Below, piece after piece: positions 17,870-26,140 of a stretch of 64,000 nt of DNA. Every line of letters begins with the position of its first letter. Positions within the stretch are counted from its first letter, which is position 1. The DNA is from Pseudomonas viridiflava (lineage in GTDB: Bacteria; Pseudomonadota; Gammaproteobacteria; Pseudomonadales; Pseudomonadaceae), in NCBI RefSeq assembly GCF_900602065.1, contig NZ_UWFN01000098.1, forward strand, positions 1-64,000, in the 5' to 3' direction. A program made the translations under genes and the position numbers. The notes under the pieces are model-generated. The model worked only from the letters and a program-made list of their open reading frames with translations, made no database searches and was not told the DNA's origin.

Positions 17870-18655
17870 TCAGAAGACCAGCTTGTACCCGATAAACGCC
17901 AGCATGATTGCCAGGCATGGACGCAGGATGTCGTCCGAGACCCGGCCGGAAAGATGGCTGCCCAGATAAATTCCCGGCAGCGAACCCAGCAGCAGGAACC
18001 CCAGAATTCCCCAATCCATATTGCCCATACCGGCATGACCCAGACCTGCAACCAGTGTCAGCGGGACGGCGTGGGCGATTTCTGTGCCGACCAGGCGGCG
18101 AGTGGCGAGGAAGGGGTAAAGGATAAACAGCGCGACAGTACCCAGCGCACCGGCGCCAATGGATGTCAGTGCGACCATTGTGCCGAGAATCAGGCCGGTT
18201 ACCACGGTCAGTGCGTTCAGGCTCTTGCCGCTTGGGTTGTAGTTCCCACCTGCCCGGTTGTGGGCAAATGCGAGCAGGCGCTTTTTGAAGAACACCGCCG
18301 CCGCGGTCAGCAGTAGAACGACACCCAGTGCCTGCTTGATCACCGCATTCATGGCGTCTGGAGCCGCGTGCAGGGTGCTGAGGAACCACAGCGTCAGCAG
18401 CACCGCCGGGACGCTGCCCATGGTCAGCCAGCCGGTGATTTTCCAGTCGATGTTGTCGTTTCTTTTATGAACCCAGACACCGCCTGACTTGGTGATGGCT
18501 GCATACAAGAGGTCAGTGCCAACGGCCGTGGCCGGGTTGACGCCGAACCAGAGCAGGATCGGCGTCATCAGCGAGCCGCCGCCCACGCCCGTCATGCCTA
18601 CGATGAAGCCCACCACCAGGCCCGCAACCACCAACCCCAAACCACCAAAATCCAT
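17870..18655 (-). CDS. TauE/SafE-family sulfite/anion exporter
   Basis: A 261-residue integral membrane protein with about eight hydrophobic segments. The two family half-repeats are visible as GFIVGMTGVGGGSLMTPIL near the N-terminus and TSIGAGALGTVAL in the middle. The family moves sulfite, sulfoacetate or other organosulfur anions across the inner membrane; the substrate here is unknown. The start ATG at 18653-18655 is preferred to an upstream TTG. It stands alone, with REPIN-like elements on both sides. Confidence 0.88.
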   Translation of the reverse strand: MDFGGLGLVVAGLVVGFIVGMTGVGGGSLMTPILLWFGVNPATAVGTDLLYAAITKSGGVWVHKRNDNIDWKITGWLTMGSVPAVLLTLWFLSTLHAAPDAMNAVIKQALGVVLLLTAAAVFFKKRLLAFAHNRAGGNYNPSGKSLNALTVVTGLILGTMVALTSIGAGALGTVALFILYPFLATRRLVGTEIAHAVPLTLVAGLGHAGMGNMDWGILGFLLLGSLPGIYLGSHLSGRVSDDILRPCLAIMLAFIGYKLVF

Positions 18656-18810
18656 TACTGCTTCCCACAACAAAAAGGGCGACTGTCAGAAAAAACTGGC
18701 GGGCAGCATAACGACGTTTTTAATAACTTCTTATATCGATACGGTCTATCGATATATCTTTATTAGTGCTCAGTGGGAGCAGCTGTTTTGTGTAGCGGAC
18801 ATTAGACGCT

Positions 18811-18880
18811 GTAGGAGCGCACGAGCACCGCGAGCCTACGATGGCAGTGCATCAGACAGGACGTCGCGGCAAACATAGGA
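18811..18880. repeat. Decayed REPIN-like arm
   Basis: GTAGGAGCGCACGAGCACCGCGAG with TATCAGAC/ATCAGACAGGACGTCGC resembles the left half of the element at 60550-60641, but no matching right arm follows before the next element begins at 18882. Confidence 0.5.
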
Positions 18881-18881
18881 C

Positions 18882-18955
18882 CTGTAGGAGCTGCCGAAGG
18901 CTGCGATAGCGGTGTATCAGGAGAAATGCTTCGCAGCCTTCGGCAGCTCCTACAG
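18882..18955. repeat. REPIN-like element, GCTGCCGAAGGCTGCGA family
   Basis: A near-perfect inverted repeat with arms CTGTAGGAGCTGCCGAAGG and CCTTCGGCAGCTCCTACAG, lying downstream of the racemase gene. Confidence 0.9.
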
Positions 18956-19006
18956 AAAATGCATTTCAATCCAGTCATTTGTATTTTTTGACAGGGCCGG
19001 ACCTGG

Positions 19007-19741
19007 TTAACGACCGAAATGCGCAAAGCGCCCAGTAAAGCGCTTGGCCAGCGGGAAGGCCAGATCCCCGTGTTTGCTGGTAGCGAGCCCAAGTTCACCC
19101 AATGCCTCTGCCAGTTTCACGGCGGCGGCGACGCCGTCTACCACCGGCAAGCCTGTCATTTCACTGACCAGCCCCGGCAGGTCCGCCATGCCGCCGCACC
19201 CGAGAATGATCGCGCCAGCGCCTTCGTTGTCGCGTGCGTATATCGCCTGTTCGGCAATGCGTTCCGCCAGGGCCTGCTCACCCATGCTTTCCAGTTCCAG
19301 CACAGGCACATCAACGCAGCGCACCGAGGTGCAATGCTCGGTCATGCCGTAGTTGCGTAATAGATGCTCAGCGATGATCCGTGTGCGGGTGAGGGTGGTG
19401 ACCACCGCGAAGCGAGTACAGATCAGGCTGGCGACATGAAAGGCCGCCTCGGCGATGCCGATCACCGGTGCGCGTGCCAACTCACGTGCCGCCAGCAAAC
19501 CCGGGTCGCCAAAGCAGGCGATGATGTGTGCGTCGTATCCCGCAGCAACGCCTTTGCGAACTTCTTCCAGCACGCCGACGGCGGCGATGGCCTCGTCAAA
19601 ATGACCTTCGATGGATTCCGGGCCAGCGTCCGGGCAGCAGGCGATGATTTCAGTATCGGGCCGTGCCACCGCCCGGGCAGCCCGGCCGATACTGGCGGTC
19701 ATGCTCTGGCTGGTATTGGGGTTGATGACCTGGATTTTCAT
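19007..19741 (-). CDS. Asp/Glu/hydantoin racemase family (hydantoin or allantoin racemase)
   Basis: A 244-residue cytoplasmic racemase of the HyuE/HpxA group. The two catalytic cysteines are present: Cys76 in IIACFGDPG and Cys182 in IILGCGGMADLPG. It would equilibrate enantiomers of 5-substituted hydantoins or allantoin so that stereospecific hydrolases can act. It lies 19 bases downstream of the GntR gene in one operon, divergent from an NCS1 permease. No hydantoinase or carbamoylase is in the window, so the hydrolytic steps must be elsewhere. The choice between hydantoin and allantoin is not settled by sequence. Confidence 0.88.
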   Translation of the reverse strand: MKIQVINPNTSQSMTASIGRAARAVARPDTEIIACCPDAGPESIEGHFDEAIAAVGVLEEVRKGVAAGYDAHIIACFGDPGLLAARELARAPVIGIAEAAFHVASLICTRFAVVTTLTRTRIIAEHLLRNYGMTEHCTSVRCVDVPVLELESMGEQALAERIAEQAIYARDNEGAGAIILGCGGMADLPGLVSEMTGLPVVDGVAAAVKLAEALGELGLATSKHGDLAFPLAKRFTGRFAHFGR

Positions 19742-19760
19742 GTAAGGCTCGACTCGCGGA

Positions 19761-20471
19761 TCAACGCTTGAAAATGGTTTTGAAGTCCGGCTCGACCGGC
19801 GTTACCTGATCGACCTGCAAGCTGGCGCGAATGCTTGCCAGATGTTTGCCCATCCATTGCGCCGCCGAAGCGCCTTTGCCTTCTTCGAGCAGCCCGAGCA
19901 GTTCAGCATGATCGCCACAATCGCAGCCGACACTGTGGCGTGAACCATAAACAGCAATAATCAGCGACGAACGCGTGGTCAGTTGGGCGACCTGTTCGGT
20001 CAGTACCTGATTGTCCGCCAGCGCAATCAACTGCACATGAAAGCGCGCAGACAGCTGAATGGCTTTGCTGTGCAAACCGTCGCGCTGGGCCTGGTGTTCC
20101 TCATCGACCAGCGTGCGCAGTGTGTTCAGTTGAGCCGCGTCAATCTGCTCGGCCACGGCCGGCATCAGCGCCGGCTCGATCAACTGCCTGGCAGCAAACA
20201 CATCCTGAGCTTCTTTAGCGGTGGGCTGCGCAACTTCCGCGCCGCGATTGGTGCGTAACGTCACCAGCCGCTCCAGTGCCAGCCGTTGCAGAACTTTGCG
20301 AATACCGGTCCGGCTGATGGCAAACACTTCCGCCAAGGCATCTTCGGGCAAACGGGTGCCTGGCAATAGTCGGTGCTCGACGATGGCTTCCAGAATGTCC
20401 TGATAGATCTGTTCATCGCGGCTCAGTGTTGAGTCGCTCATCGCAGGGGTAGCGAGGAAGAGAGGATTCAT
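19761..20471 (-). CDS. GntR-family (FCD) transcriptional regulator
   Basis: A 236-residue regulator with an N-terminal winged helix ([30 protein letters not shown]) and a helical FCD ligand-binding domain (about residues 95-215, with conserved Asp/His metal-site candidates such as [11 protein letters not shown]). It is first in an operon with the racemase and divergent from the permease; it should respond to a hydantoin/ureide ligand. The start at 20471 is kept, but an internal ATG at 20441 ([11 protein letters not shown]) is possible because neither has a strong ribosome-binding site. A putative operator lies 31 bases upstream of the 20471 start. Confidence 0.9.
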   Translation of the reverse strand: MNPLFLATPAMSDSTLSRDEQIYQDILEAIVEHRLLPGTRLPEDALAEVFAISRTGIRKVLQRLALERLVTLRTNRGAEVAQPTAKEAQDVFAARQLIEPALMPAVAEQIDAAQLNTLRTLVDEEHQAQRDGLHSKAIQLSARFHVQLIALADNQVLTEQVAQLTTRSSLIIAVYGSRHSVGCDCGDHAELLGLLEEGKGASAAQWMGKHLASIRASLQVDQVTPVEPDFKTIFKR

Positions 20472-20501
20472 AAGGCCGCTTTAACCGGTAAATGTGGGGC
20501 T

Positions 20502-20514
20502 GATCGTATACAAA
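20502..20514 (+). promoter_or_regulatory. Putative GntR operator, copy 1
   Basis: GATCGTATACAAA, with a GTATAC palindromic core of the kind bound by FCD-type GntR proteins. An exact 13-base copy is at 20701-20713; the two lie at the two ends of the same divergent promoter region. This copy fits autoregulation of the gntR-racemase operon. Confidence 0.6.
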
Positions 20515-20700
20515 GTCTAGACGATTTGCCATCACCGCTTACAGCCGTGGTAATGCCGATTGTATGCACTGACACTGCGCATTTACGCACTTTAATTGCG
20601 CACTTGAAGAGAGGCCGGTTCGTCGCCTGAGGTGCCCGGACACTTCTATCACCTGCCTTTTGGGCGTCTTGGCCGTGTTTGGCATGCATCATGCCTTTCA
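20515..20700. other. Divergent promoter region between gntR and permease
   Basis: Part of a 301-base non-coding region. Apart from the two operator-like copies at its ends, it holds a related ATTGTATGCAC at about 20558-20568 that could be a weaker third site. No further gene or hairpin is evident. Confidence 0.4.
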
Positions 20701-20713
20701 GATCGTATACAAA
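20701..20713 (+). promoter_or_regulatory. Putative GntR operator, copy 2
   Basis: An exact second copy of GATCGTATACAAA, 60 bases before the permease start codon, placed to control the permease. Confidence 0.6.
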
Positions 20714-20772
20714 TAACGCCAGCCTCCGTATGCAGTCTCCGGAGCGGCATCGATCCAGGGAGAGTGCGTGCG

Positions 20773-22209
20773 ATGAATCCAGAAATTCCAAAGGGCTACA
20801 GCCCTCGCTTGTACAACGAAGATCTCGGCCCGGTTAAGCAGAAATGGACCTGGTACAACATCTTCGCGTTCTGGATGAGCGACGTGCACAGCGTAGGCGG
20901 TTACGTCTTCGCCGCGAGCCTGTTCGCGTTGGGGCTCGCCAGTTGGCAGGTATTGATCGCCTTGCTGGTCGGGATTTGCATCATTCAGGTCATCGCCAAC
21001 CTGCTCGCCAAGCCGAGTCAGCAAGCAGCCGTGCCTTATCCGGTTATCTGCCGATTGGCGTTCGGTGTGTTCGGCGCAAACATTCCGGCGGTGATTCGCG
21101 GCTTGATCGCAGTTGCGTGGTATGGGGTGCAAACCTATCTGGCGTCCAGCGCACTGGTCATCGTCGTACTGCGCTTCTTTCCGTCCATGGAAAGCCTCGC
21201 TCAGGTGCACTTCGCCGGTCTGTCTTATCTTGGCTGGATGGGCTTTTTGACCCTGTGGGTGCTGCAGGCCATTGTGTTCTGGCGCGGCATGGATTCGATA
21301 CGTCGCTTCATCGACTGGGCGGGGCCGGTGGTCTATGCAGTGATGTTTCTGTTGGCTGGCTGGATTGTCTGGAAAGCAGGCTGGAGCAACATCAGCTTCA
21401 CGCTGTCGGAGAAATCCTTGAGCGGCTGGGAGGCCTTCGGTCAGGTGGTGATGGCAACGGCGCTGGTGGTGTCGTACTTCTCCGGACCTACTTTGAATTT
21501 CGGCGATTTCAGTCGCTATTGCCGCAGCATGGCTGACGTTAAACGCGGAAACTTCTGGGGCTTGCCGGTGAACTTTCTGGCGTTCTCACTGGTGACGGTA
21601 GTGATCGTCTCCGGCACCTTGCCGGTGTTCGGCGAAATGATTCATGACCCTATCGCCACCGTGGCACGCATCGATAATACCGTCGCGGTATTGCTGGGCG
21701 CGTTTGCCTTTGTGACCGCAACCATTGGCATCAATATCGTCGCCAACTTTGTGTCGCCGGCTTTTGATTTCGCCAACTGTGCACCGAGCAAAATCAGCTG
21801 GCGTGCGGGCGGCATGATCGCGGCAGTGGCCTCGATCTTTATCACGCCGTGGAACCTGTTCAACAACCCGGAAGTGATTCACTACACCCTGGACGTGCTG
21901 GCGGCCTTTATCGGCCCGCTGTTCGGCATCCTGCTGGTGGATTTCTACCTGATCAAAAAGCAGTACATCGATGTGGATGCACTGTTCGACGACACCCCCG
22001 CTGGCCGCTACTGGTACACCAATGGCTTCAACCCGGTGGCGATCAAAGCGTTGCTGGCTGCCACGCTGGTCGGTCTGCTGTTTACCTTCGTGCCGTGGTT
22101 CAAGCCAATTGCCAACTTTGCCTGGTTCACTGGCTGCTTCCTGGGCGGCGCGTTCTACCTGGTGCTGGCGCGCCGGGATGTGAGAATGGCTGCGCCCGCA
22201 TTGGCGTGA
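20773..22209 (+). CDS. NCS1-family nucleobase/hydantoin/allantoin permease
   Basis: A 478-residue inner-membrane symporter with about 12 hydrophobic spans. NCS1 features are visible: NEDLGPVKQKWTWYNIFAFWMSDVHSVGGY at the N-terminus covering helix 1, and SYFSGPTLNFGDFSRYCRS in the middle. The family imports cytosine, uracil, allantoin or hydantoins with sodium or protons. The start ATG at 20773 follows GGGAGAGTG. The neighbouring racemase and GntR regulator favour a hydantoin or allantoin substrate (Mhp1/PucI-like). Confidence 0.9.
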   Translation: MNPEIPKGYSPRLYNEDLGPVKQKWTWYNIFAFWMSDVHSVGGYVFAASLFALGLASWQVLIALLVGICIIQVIANLLAKPSQQAAVPYPVICRLAFGVFGANIPAVIRGLIAVAWYGVQTYLASSALVIVVLRFFPSMESLAQVHFAGLSYLGWMGFLTLWVLQAIVFWRGMDSIRRFIDWAGPVVYAVMFLLAGWIVWKAGWSNISFTLSEKSLSGWEAFGQVVMATALVVSYFSGPTLNFGDFSRYCRSMADVKRGNFWGLPVNFLAFSLVTVVIVSGTLPVFGEMIHDPIATVARIDNTVAVLLGAFAFVTATIGINIVANFVSPAFDFANCAPSKISWRAGGMIAAVASIFITPWNLFNNPEVIHYTLDVLAAFIGPLFGILLVDFYLIKKQYIDVDALFDDTPAGRYWYTNGFNPVAIKALLAATLVGLLFTFVPWFKPIANFAWFTGCFLGGAFYLVLARRDVRMAAPALA

Positions 22210-22220
22210 TCCGCTGATTT

Positions 22221-22293
22221 TGTAGGAGCTGCCGAAGGCTGCGATTTGCGGTGTGTCAGATGTACCGATTCGCAGCCTTCGGCAGCTCCTACA
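22221..22293. repeat. REPIN-like element, GCTGCCGAAGGCTGCGA family
   Basis: TGTAGGAGCTGCCGAAGGCTGCGA faces TTCGCAGCCTTCGGCAGCTCCTACA between the convergent permease and dehydratase genes. Confidence 0.9.
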
Positions 22294-22308
22294 TAAATCG
22301 CTGGCAGT

Positions 22309-22340
22309 AAAAAAAGCCCGGCACAGGGGGAGTGTCGGGC
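22309..22340 (-). terminator. Rho-independent terminator of the dehydratase operon
   Basis: Read on the minus strand, a GCCCGACAC...GTGCCGGGC stem is followed by seven T residues, 30 bases after the stop codon of the 22370-23644 gene. Confidence 0.9.
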
Positions 22341-22369
22341 CAAAGGTATGTCTGGTGAGCCAGGGTAGA

Positions 22370-23644
22370 TCAGAACCGCGGCTTAACCGCTTTCCAGTCT
22401 GGCTTGTAGCGTTGCATCTGTTTCACGTCATCGCGCTGGCGAATGCCGCAGGTCAAATATTGATCGTGCAGCTTGCCCAGTTGATCCCGATCCAGCTCCA
22501 GACCCAGCCCTGGCGCGCGAGTGATTTTCACGCAGCCGTCGACAATCGGCAGCTTGCCGCCCTTGATCACTTCCTCATCCGGTTCTTGCCACGGGTAATG
22601 GGTGTCGCAGGCGTAATCCAGATTCGGCACGGACGCCGCTACATGCGCCATCGCCATCAAACTGATGCCCAGGTGTGAATTGGAGTGCATCGAAACCCCA
22701 AGTCCAAAGGTGTCGCACATTTTCGCCAGTGCTTGCGTGTCGCGCAGACCGCCCCAGTAATGGTGATCAGCGAGCACAATCTGCACGCTGTTTAACGCGA
22801 CGCTGCGGCGGAACTCATCGAAGTCCGTCACCACCATATTGGTTGCCAGTGGCAAACCGGTGCGCTTGTGCAGCTCGGACATGCCCTCAAGACCTGGCGT
22901 CGGGTCTTCGTAATACTGCAGGTCATCGCCTAGCAGCTCGGCCATGCGGATCGAGGTTTCCAGCGACCAGTTGCCGTTGGGGTCGATGCGTAATGGATAG
23001 CCGGGAAAGGCTTTTTTCAGTGCTTTGATGCAGGACACTTCATGCTCTGGGGGGAGCGTCCCAGCCTTCAGCTTAATGCTCTTGAAACCGTATTCCTCGA
23101 TCATTCGCCGGGCCTGGGCAACGATCTGTTCTTCATTCAGCGCCTCGCCCCAATTGTCCGGCTTGTAAGGCGAATCCACATGCTGGGCGTACTTGAAGAA
23201 CAGGTAGGCGCTGAACGGAATCTCATCGCGAATCGCTCCGCCCAGCAAATCCACGAGCGGAACGTTCAGGTAGTGGGCCTGCAAATCCAGGAACGCTACT
23301 TCGAAAGCCGAATAAGCATTGCTCACCGCTTTGCTGGCGTGAGAGCCGGGGGCCAGTTCCGCACCGGCAATGCTCGCCGGTTTGTTGGCTGCTACCGTTG
23401 CTTGCACGATGGCCCGCAACTGGTTGAGGTTGAATGGGTCCAGGCCAATCAACTGACTCTGCAATTGTTGCTGGATCGCCAGCGCTGGAGCATCGCCGTA
23501 GCTTTCGCCCAAACCGATGTAGCCGTTGTCGCTTTCAATCTCGATGATCGAACGCAGTGCAAAAGGCTCGTGAATGCCGCTGGCGTTGAGCAGGGGCGGG
23601 TCGCGAAAGGCGATTGGGGTGACGGTTACGCGTTTGATTTTCAA
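22370..23644 (-). CDS. Enolase-superfamily dehydratase, glucarate dehydratase family
   Basis: A 424-residue (beta/alpha)7-barrel enzyme expected to dehydrate a hexarate such as D-glucarate. The catalytic set of the glucarate dehydratase subgroup is present: Lys-x-Lys in GFKSIKLKAG, metal ligands in RIDPNGNW, YYEDPTPG and LATNMVVTDF, Asp in VLADHHYW, and the His and Asn of SMHSNSHLGIS. It is shorter than E. coli GudD and the N-terminal capping domain (FRDPPLLNASGIHEPFALRS) differs, so the exact acid sugar is open. It overlaps the MFS gene by four bases; the transporter is upstream in the operon. A terminator follows. Confidence 0.87.
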   Translation of the reverse strand: MKIKRVTVTPIAFRDPPLLNASGIHEPFALRSIIEIESDNGYIGLGESYGDAPALAIQQQLQSQLIGLDPFNLNQLRAIVQATVAANKPASIAGAELAPGSHASKAVSNAYSAFEVAFLDLQAHYLNVPLVDLLGGAIRDEIPFSAYLFFKYAQHVDSPYKPDNWGEALNEEQIVAQARRMIEEYGFKSIKLKAGTLPPEHEVSCIKALKKAFPGYPLRIDPNGNWSLETSIRMAELLGDDLQYYEDPTPGLEGMSELHKRTGLPLATNMVVTDFDEFRRSVALNSVQIVLADHHYWGGLRDTQALAKMCDTFGLGVSMHSNSHLGISLMAMAHVAASVPNLDYACDTHYPWQEPDEEVIKGGKLPIVDGCVKITRAPGLGLELDRDQLGKLHDQYLTCGIRQRDDVKQMQRYKPDWKAVKPRF

Positions 23645-25023
23645 GAGGCTGCTCCCGATGTCAGGGCTTGAGGCTTATCCATGTTTTTTTTCGCGTCGTC
23701 AGGCTTGCCGCCCAGCACGCTTGGCGTATCCCCGCGAGGCTTGGTGCGGGCGAAGAAGATCACCACTGCGGCTACGAGTGAAGTAATCGCCAGGCCGTAC
23801 AAGCCGCCCTCGATGGAACCGGTGGTTTGTTCAAGGAAGCCAAACGCGGTAGGCGCAACGAAGCCGCCGAGGTTGCCGATGGAATTGATCAGGGCGATAA
23901 CTGCTGCTGCGATCCGTGCATCGAGATAGCCTTGCGGGATTGGCCAGAACAGCGCCGAAGCCGCCTTGAAGCCGATTGCTGCGAAGCAGATGGCTACGAA
24001 CGCGAAGACCGGGCCACCGGTGGTGGACATGAACATGCCGAACGAGGCGATCACCAGCGTCACTGCAACCCAGGCTTGCTGGTATTTCCATTTGCCTGCC
24101 ATGGCTGCGAAGCCGTACATGGCAATGATCGAAATAATCCACGGGATCGAGTTGAACAGACCGACCTGGAAGTCACCCAGGTTGCCCATCTTCTTGATCA
24201 TGCTCGGCAGCCAGAAAGTAGCGCCGTAAATAGTCAAAGCGATGGAGAAGTAGATAAAGCAGAACAGTGCGATCTGTTTATCGGCCAGCAACTTGAACAT
24301 CGACGGCTTGATGGTCTGCGATGCCTCGCGCTCACGTTGCTCTTCGGCAATCGCACCAATCAGCGCGTCTTTTTCTTCAGTGGTCAGCCATTTGGCTTCG
24401 CTGGGGTGAGATTGCAGCCAGAACCAGACGAATGCGCAGAGCACCACCGAGGCGAAGCCTTCGATCAGGAACATCCACTGCCAGCCATGCATGCCCATGC
24501 CGCTGATGTGCAACAGCGCTCCCGATACCGGGCCTGAGATCACCGAAGCGATGGCCGAGCCACTCAGGAAAATAGCCATGGCTTTGCCGCGGTCTGCGCC
24601 GGGCAACCACTGTGTGAAGTAATAAATGATGCCGGGGAAGAAGCCGGCTTCTGCCGCGCCGAGGATAAAACGCAGCACATAGAAACTGGTTTCGCCCTGG
24701 ACGAAGGCCATGGCCATTGCCGCCAGGCCCCAGGTGAACATGATCCGCGTCAGCCAGGCGCGAGCGCCGTAACGTTGCAGCAGCATGTTGGAAGGCACTT
24801 CGAAAATCGCGTAGCCGACGAAGAACAACCCGGCGCCCAGGCCGTAAGCTGCTGCGCCAATACCGAGGTCGGTTTCCAGATGGCTACGGACGAAGCCGAT
24901 GTTCACCCGGTCAATGTAATTGACGATGAACATGATGACGAACAGAGGCAGGACGTGGCGCTTGACCTTGGCGGCTGCCCGGGCAAGCGCTGAGGCGTCC
25001 GTCGGACTATGGACTGTGTTCAC
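23641..25023 (-). CDS. MFS transporter, anion:cation symporter family (acid sugar uptake)
   Basis: A 460-residue, 12-span major facilitator protein of the ACS family. NYIDRVNIGFVRSHLETDLG at the first helix and GYAIFEVPSNMLLQRYGARAWLTRIM in helices 2-3 are characteristic of transporters for glucarate, galactonate and related hydroxy acids. The start is a GTG (25021-25023) with GGGAG about eight bases upstream. It is the first gene of the operon with the dehydratase and is divergent from a LysR gene, which supports uptake of the dehydratase substrate. Confidence 0.9.
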   Translation of the reverse strand: MNTVHSPTDASALARAAAKVKRHVLPLFVIMFIVNYIDRVNIGFVRSHLETDLGIGAAAYGLGAGLFFVGYAIFEVPSNMLLQRYGARAWLTRIMFTWGLAAMAMAFVQGETSFYVLRFILGAAEAGFFPGIIYYFTQWLPGADRGKAMAIFLSGSAIASVISGPVSGALLHISGMGMHGWQWMFLIEGFASVVLCAFVWFWLQSHPSEAKWLTTEEKDALIGAIAEEQREREASQTIKPSMFKLLADKQIALFCFIYFSIALTIYGATFWLPSMIKKMGNLGDFQVGLFNSIPWIISIIAMYGFAAMAGKWKYQQAWVAVTLVIASFGMFMSTTGGPVFAFVAICFAAIGFKAASALFWPIPQGYLDARIAAAVIALINSIGNLGGFVAPTAFGFLEQTTGSIEGGLYGLAITSLVAAVVIFFARTKPRGDTPSVLGGKPDDAKKNMDKPQALTSGAAS

Positions 25024-25091
25024 TGAGGCGACTCCCGATCATTATTTTTTTGGGGACGAGTCGATCATGGACGCAGTCTTTGTTCCGGTCT

Positions 25092-25101
25092 AATCTAGAT
25101 T
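25092..25101 (+). promoter_or_regulatory. Palindrome in the MFS-LysR divergent promoter
   Basis: AATCTAGATT is a perfect 10-bp palindrome in the 107-base gap between the acid-sugar operon and its LysR gene. It is a possible part of the LysR activation region. Confidence 0.35.
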
Positions 25102-25109
25102 GGCACTTG

Positions 25110-25132
25110 ATTGATACCTGGAATGAATCAAT
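25110..25132 (+). promoter_or_regulatory. LysR-type operator overlapping the regulator's start codon
   Basis: ATTGAT, an 11-base spacer and ATCAAT form an exact inverted repeat of the T-N11-A class used by LysR-type regulators. It overlaps the first codon of the LysR gene at 25131, a position suited to autorepression. Confidence 0.5.
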
Positions 25133-26030
25133 GTTTGAGCTCGCCCAGCTTCGCTGTTTCACCACTGTCGCCACCGAACTTAATTTTCGTCGCGCCGCTG
25201 AGCGCCTGAACATGACCCAGCCACCCTTGAGTCGGCAGATTCAGTTGCTGGAGCATCATCTGGGCGTGGCGTTGTTTACGCGCAGTACTCGCAGCGTGGC
25301 GTTGACGGCGGCAGGGAGGGCGTTTTTCGTGGAGGCGCAGAACCTGCTGGAGCGTGCTCAGCAAGCGGCTGCATCGGCCAAGCGTTTTGCTGAAGGTGAT
25401 ATTGGCTCGGTGACCATCAGTTTCGTCGGCAGTGCGGTGTATGAGTTTCTGCCCAAGGTGATTGCCGAGGCGCGGCTCAAACAGCCTCAAGTGAAAATCT
25501 CACTGGAAGAAATGAACACCTATCAGCAGCACGAAGCCATGCGGGCGCGGCGCATTGATCTGGGGATTGTGCGTTCGCCGTTGCTACAACCGGGGTTTGC
25601 CACCGAGTGCCTGGTGCGTGAGCCGTTTGTGTTGGCGGTGCCCAGCACGCATAGGCTGGCCACCGCTGAAACGGTGTCAGTGTCCGATCTGGATGCCGAG
25701 CCGTTCCTGATGTACTCCCACGCCGCTTATCCGCCGTTCAACGAATTGCTGACCGGCATGTTCCGTTCTGCGCGGGTGGCGCCGCAGTACGTGCAATGGC
25801 TGGGTTCGTCACTGACGATTCTGGCGCTGGTCAACGCCGGCATGGGCCTGGCGCTGGTGCCGCGCTGTGCGGCGAGCGTGGTGTTCAAAGGCGTGACGTT
25901 TCGCGACATCGATCTGGGCGAGGGCGTGCAAAGTGAGCTGCACCTGATCTGGCGCTCGGATAATGACAACCCGGCGTTTGCGATGTTGCTGGATGCGATA
26001 CGCGGCGCGGTGGCGGGGTCGCTGCAATGA
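25131..26030 (+). CDS. LysR-family transcriptional regulator
   Basis: A 299-residue regulator with an N-terminal winged helix (FELAQLRCFTTVATELNFRRAAERLNMTQPPLSRQIQLLE) and a periplasmic-binding-protein-like effector domain. It is close to the CatR/BenM/XapR subgroup in form. The start ATG at 25131 gives the standard LysR N-terminus. It is divergent from the acid-sugar transporter/dehydratase operon and is the likely regulator of it, responding to the sugar acid or a breakdown product. Confidence 0.92.
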   Translation: MFELAQLRCFTTVATELNFRRAAERLNMTQPPLSRQIQLLEHHLGVALFTRSTRSVALTAAGRAFFVEAQNLLERAQQAAASAKRFAEGDIGSVTISFVGSAVYEFLPKVIAEARLKQPQVKISLEEMNTYQQHEAMRARRIDLGIVRSPLLQPGFATECLVREPFVLAVPSTHRLATAETVSVSDLDAEPFLMYSHAAYPPFNELLTGMFRSARVAPQYVQWLGSSLTILALVNAGMGLALVPRCAASVVFKGVTFRDIDLGEGVQSELHLIWRSDNDNPAFAMLLDAIRGAVAGSLQ

Positions 26031-26046
26031 GGTAGAGACATTGTCA

Positions 26047-26121
26047 CTGTAGGAGCTGCCGAAGGCTGCGATTGCGATCTATCAGGCGAAACGCTTTCGC
26101 AGCCTTCGGCAGCTCCTACAG
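26047..26121. repeat. REPIN-like element, GCTGCCGAAGGCTGCGA family
   Basis: CTGTAGGAGCTGCCGAAGGCTGCGA faces TTCGCAGCCTTCGGCAGCTCCTACAG between convergent genes. Confidence 0.9.
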
Positions 26122-26140
26122 AGGTCGTAGTGTTTTTAAC

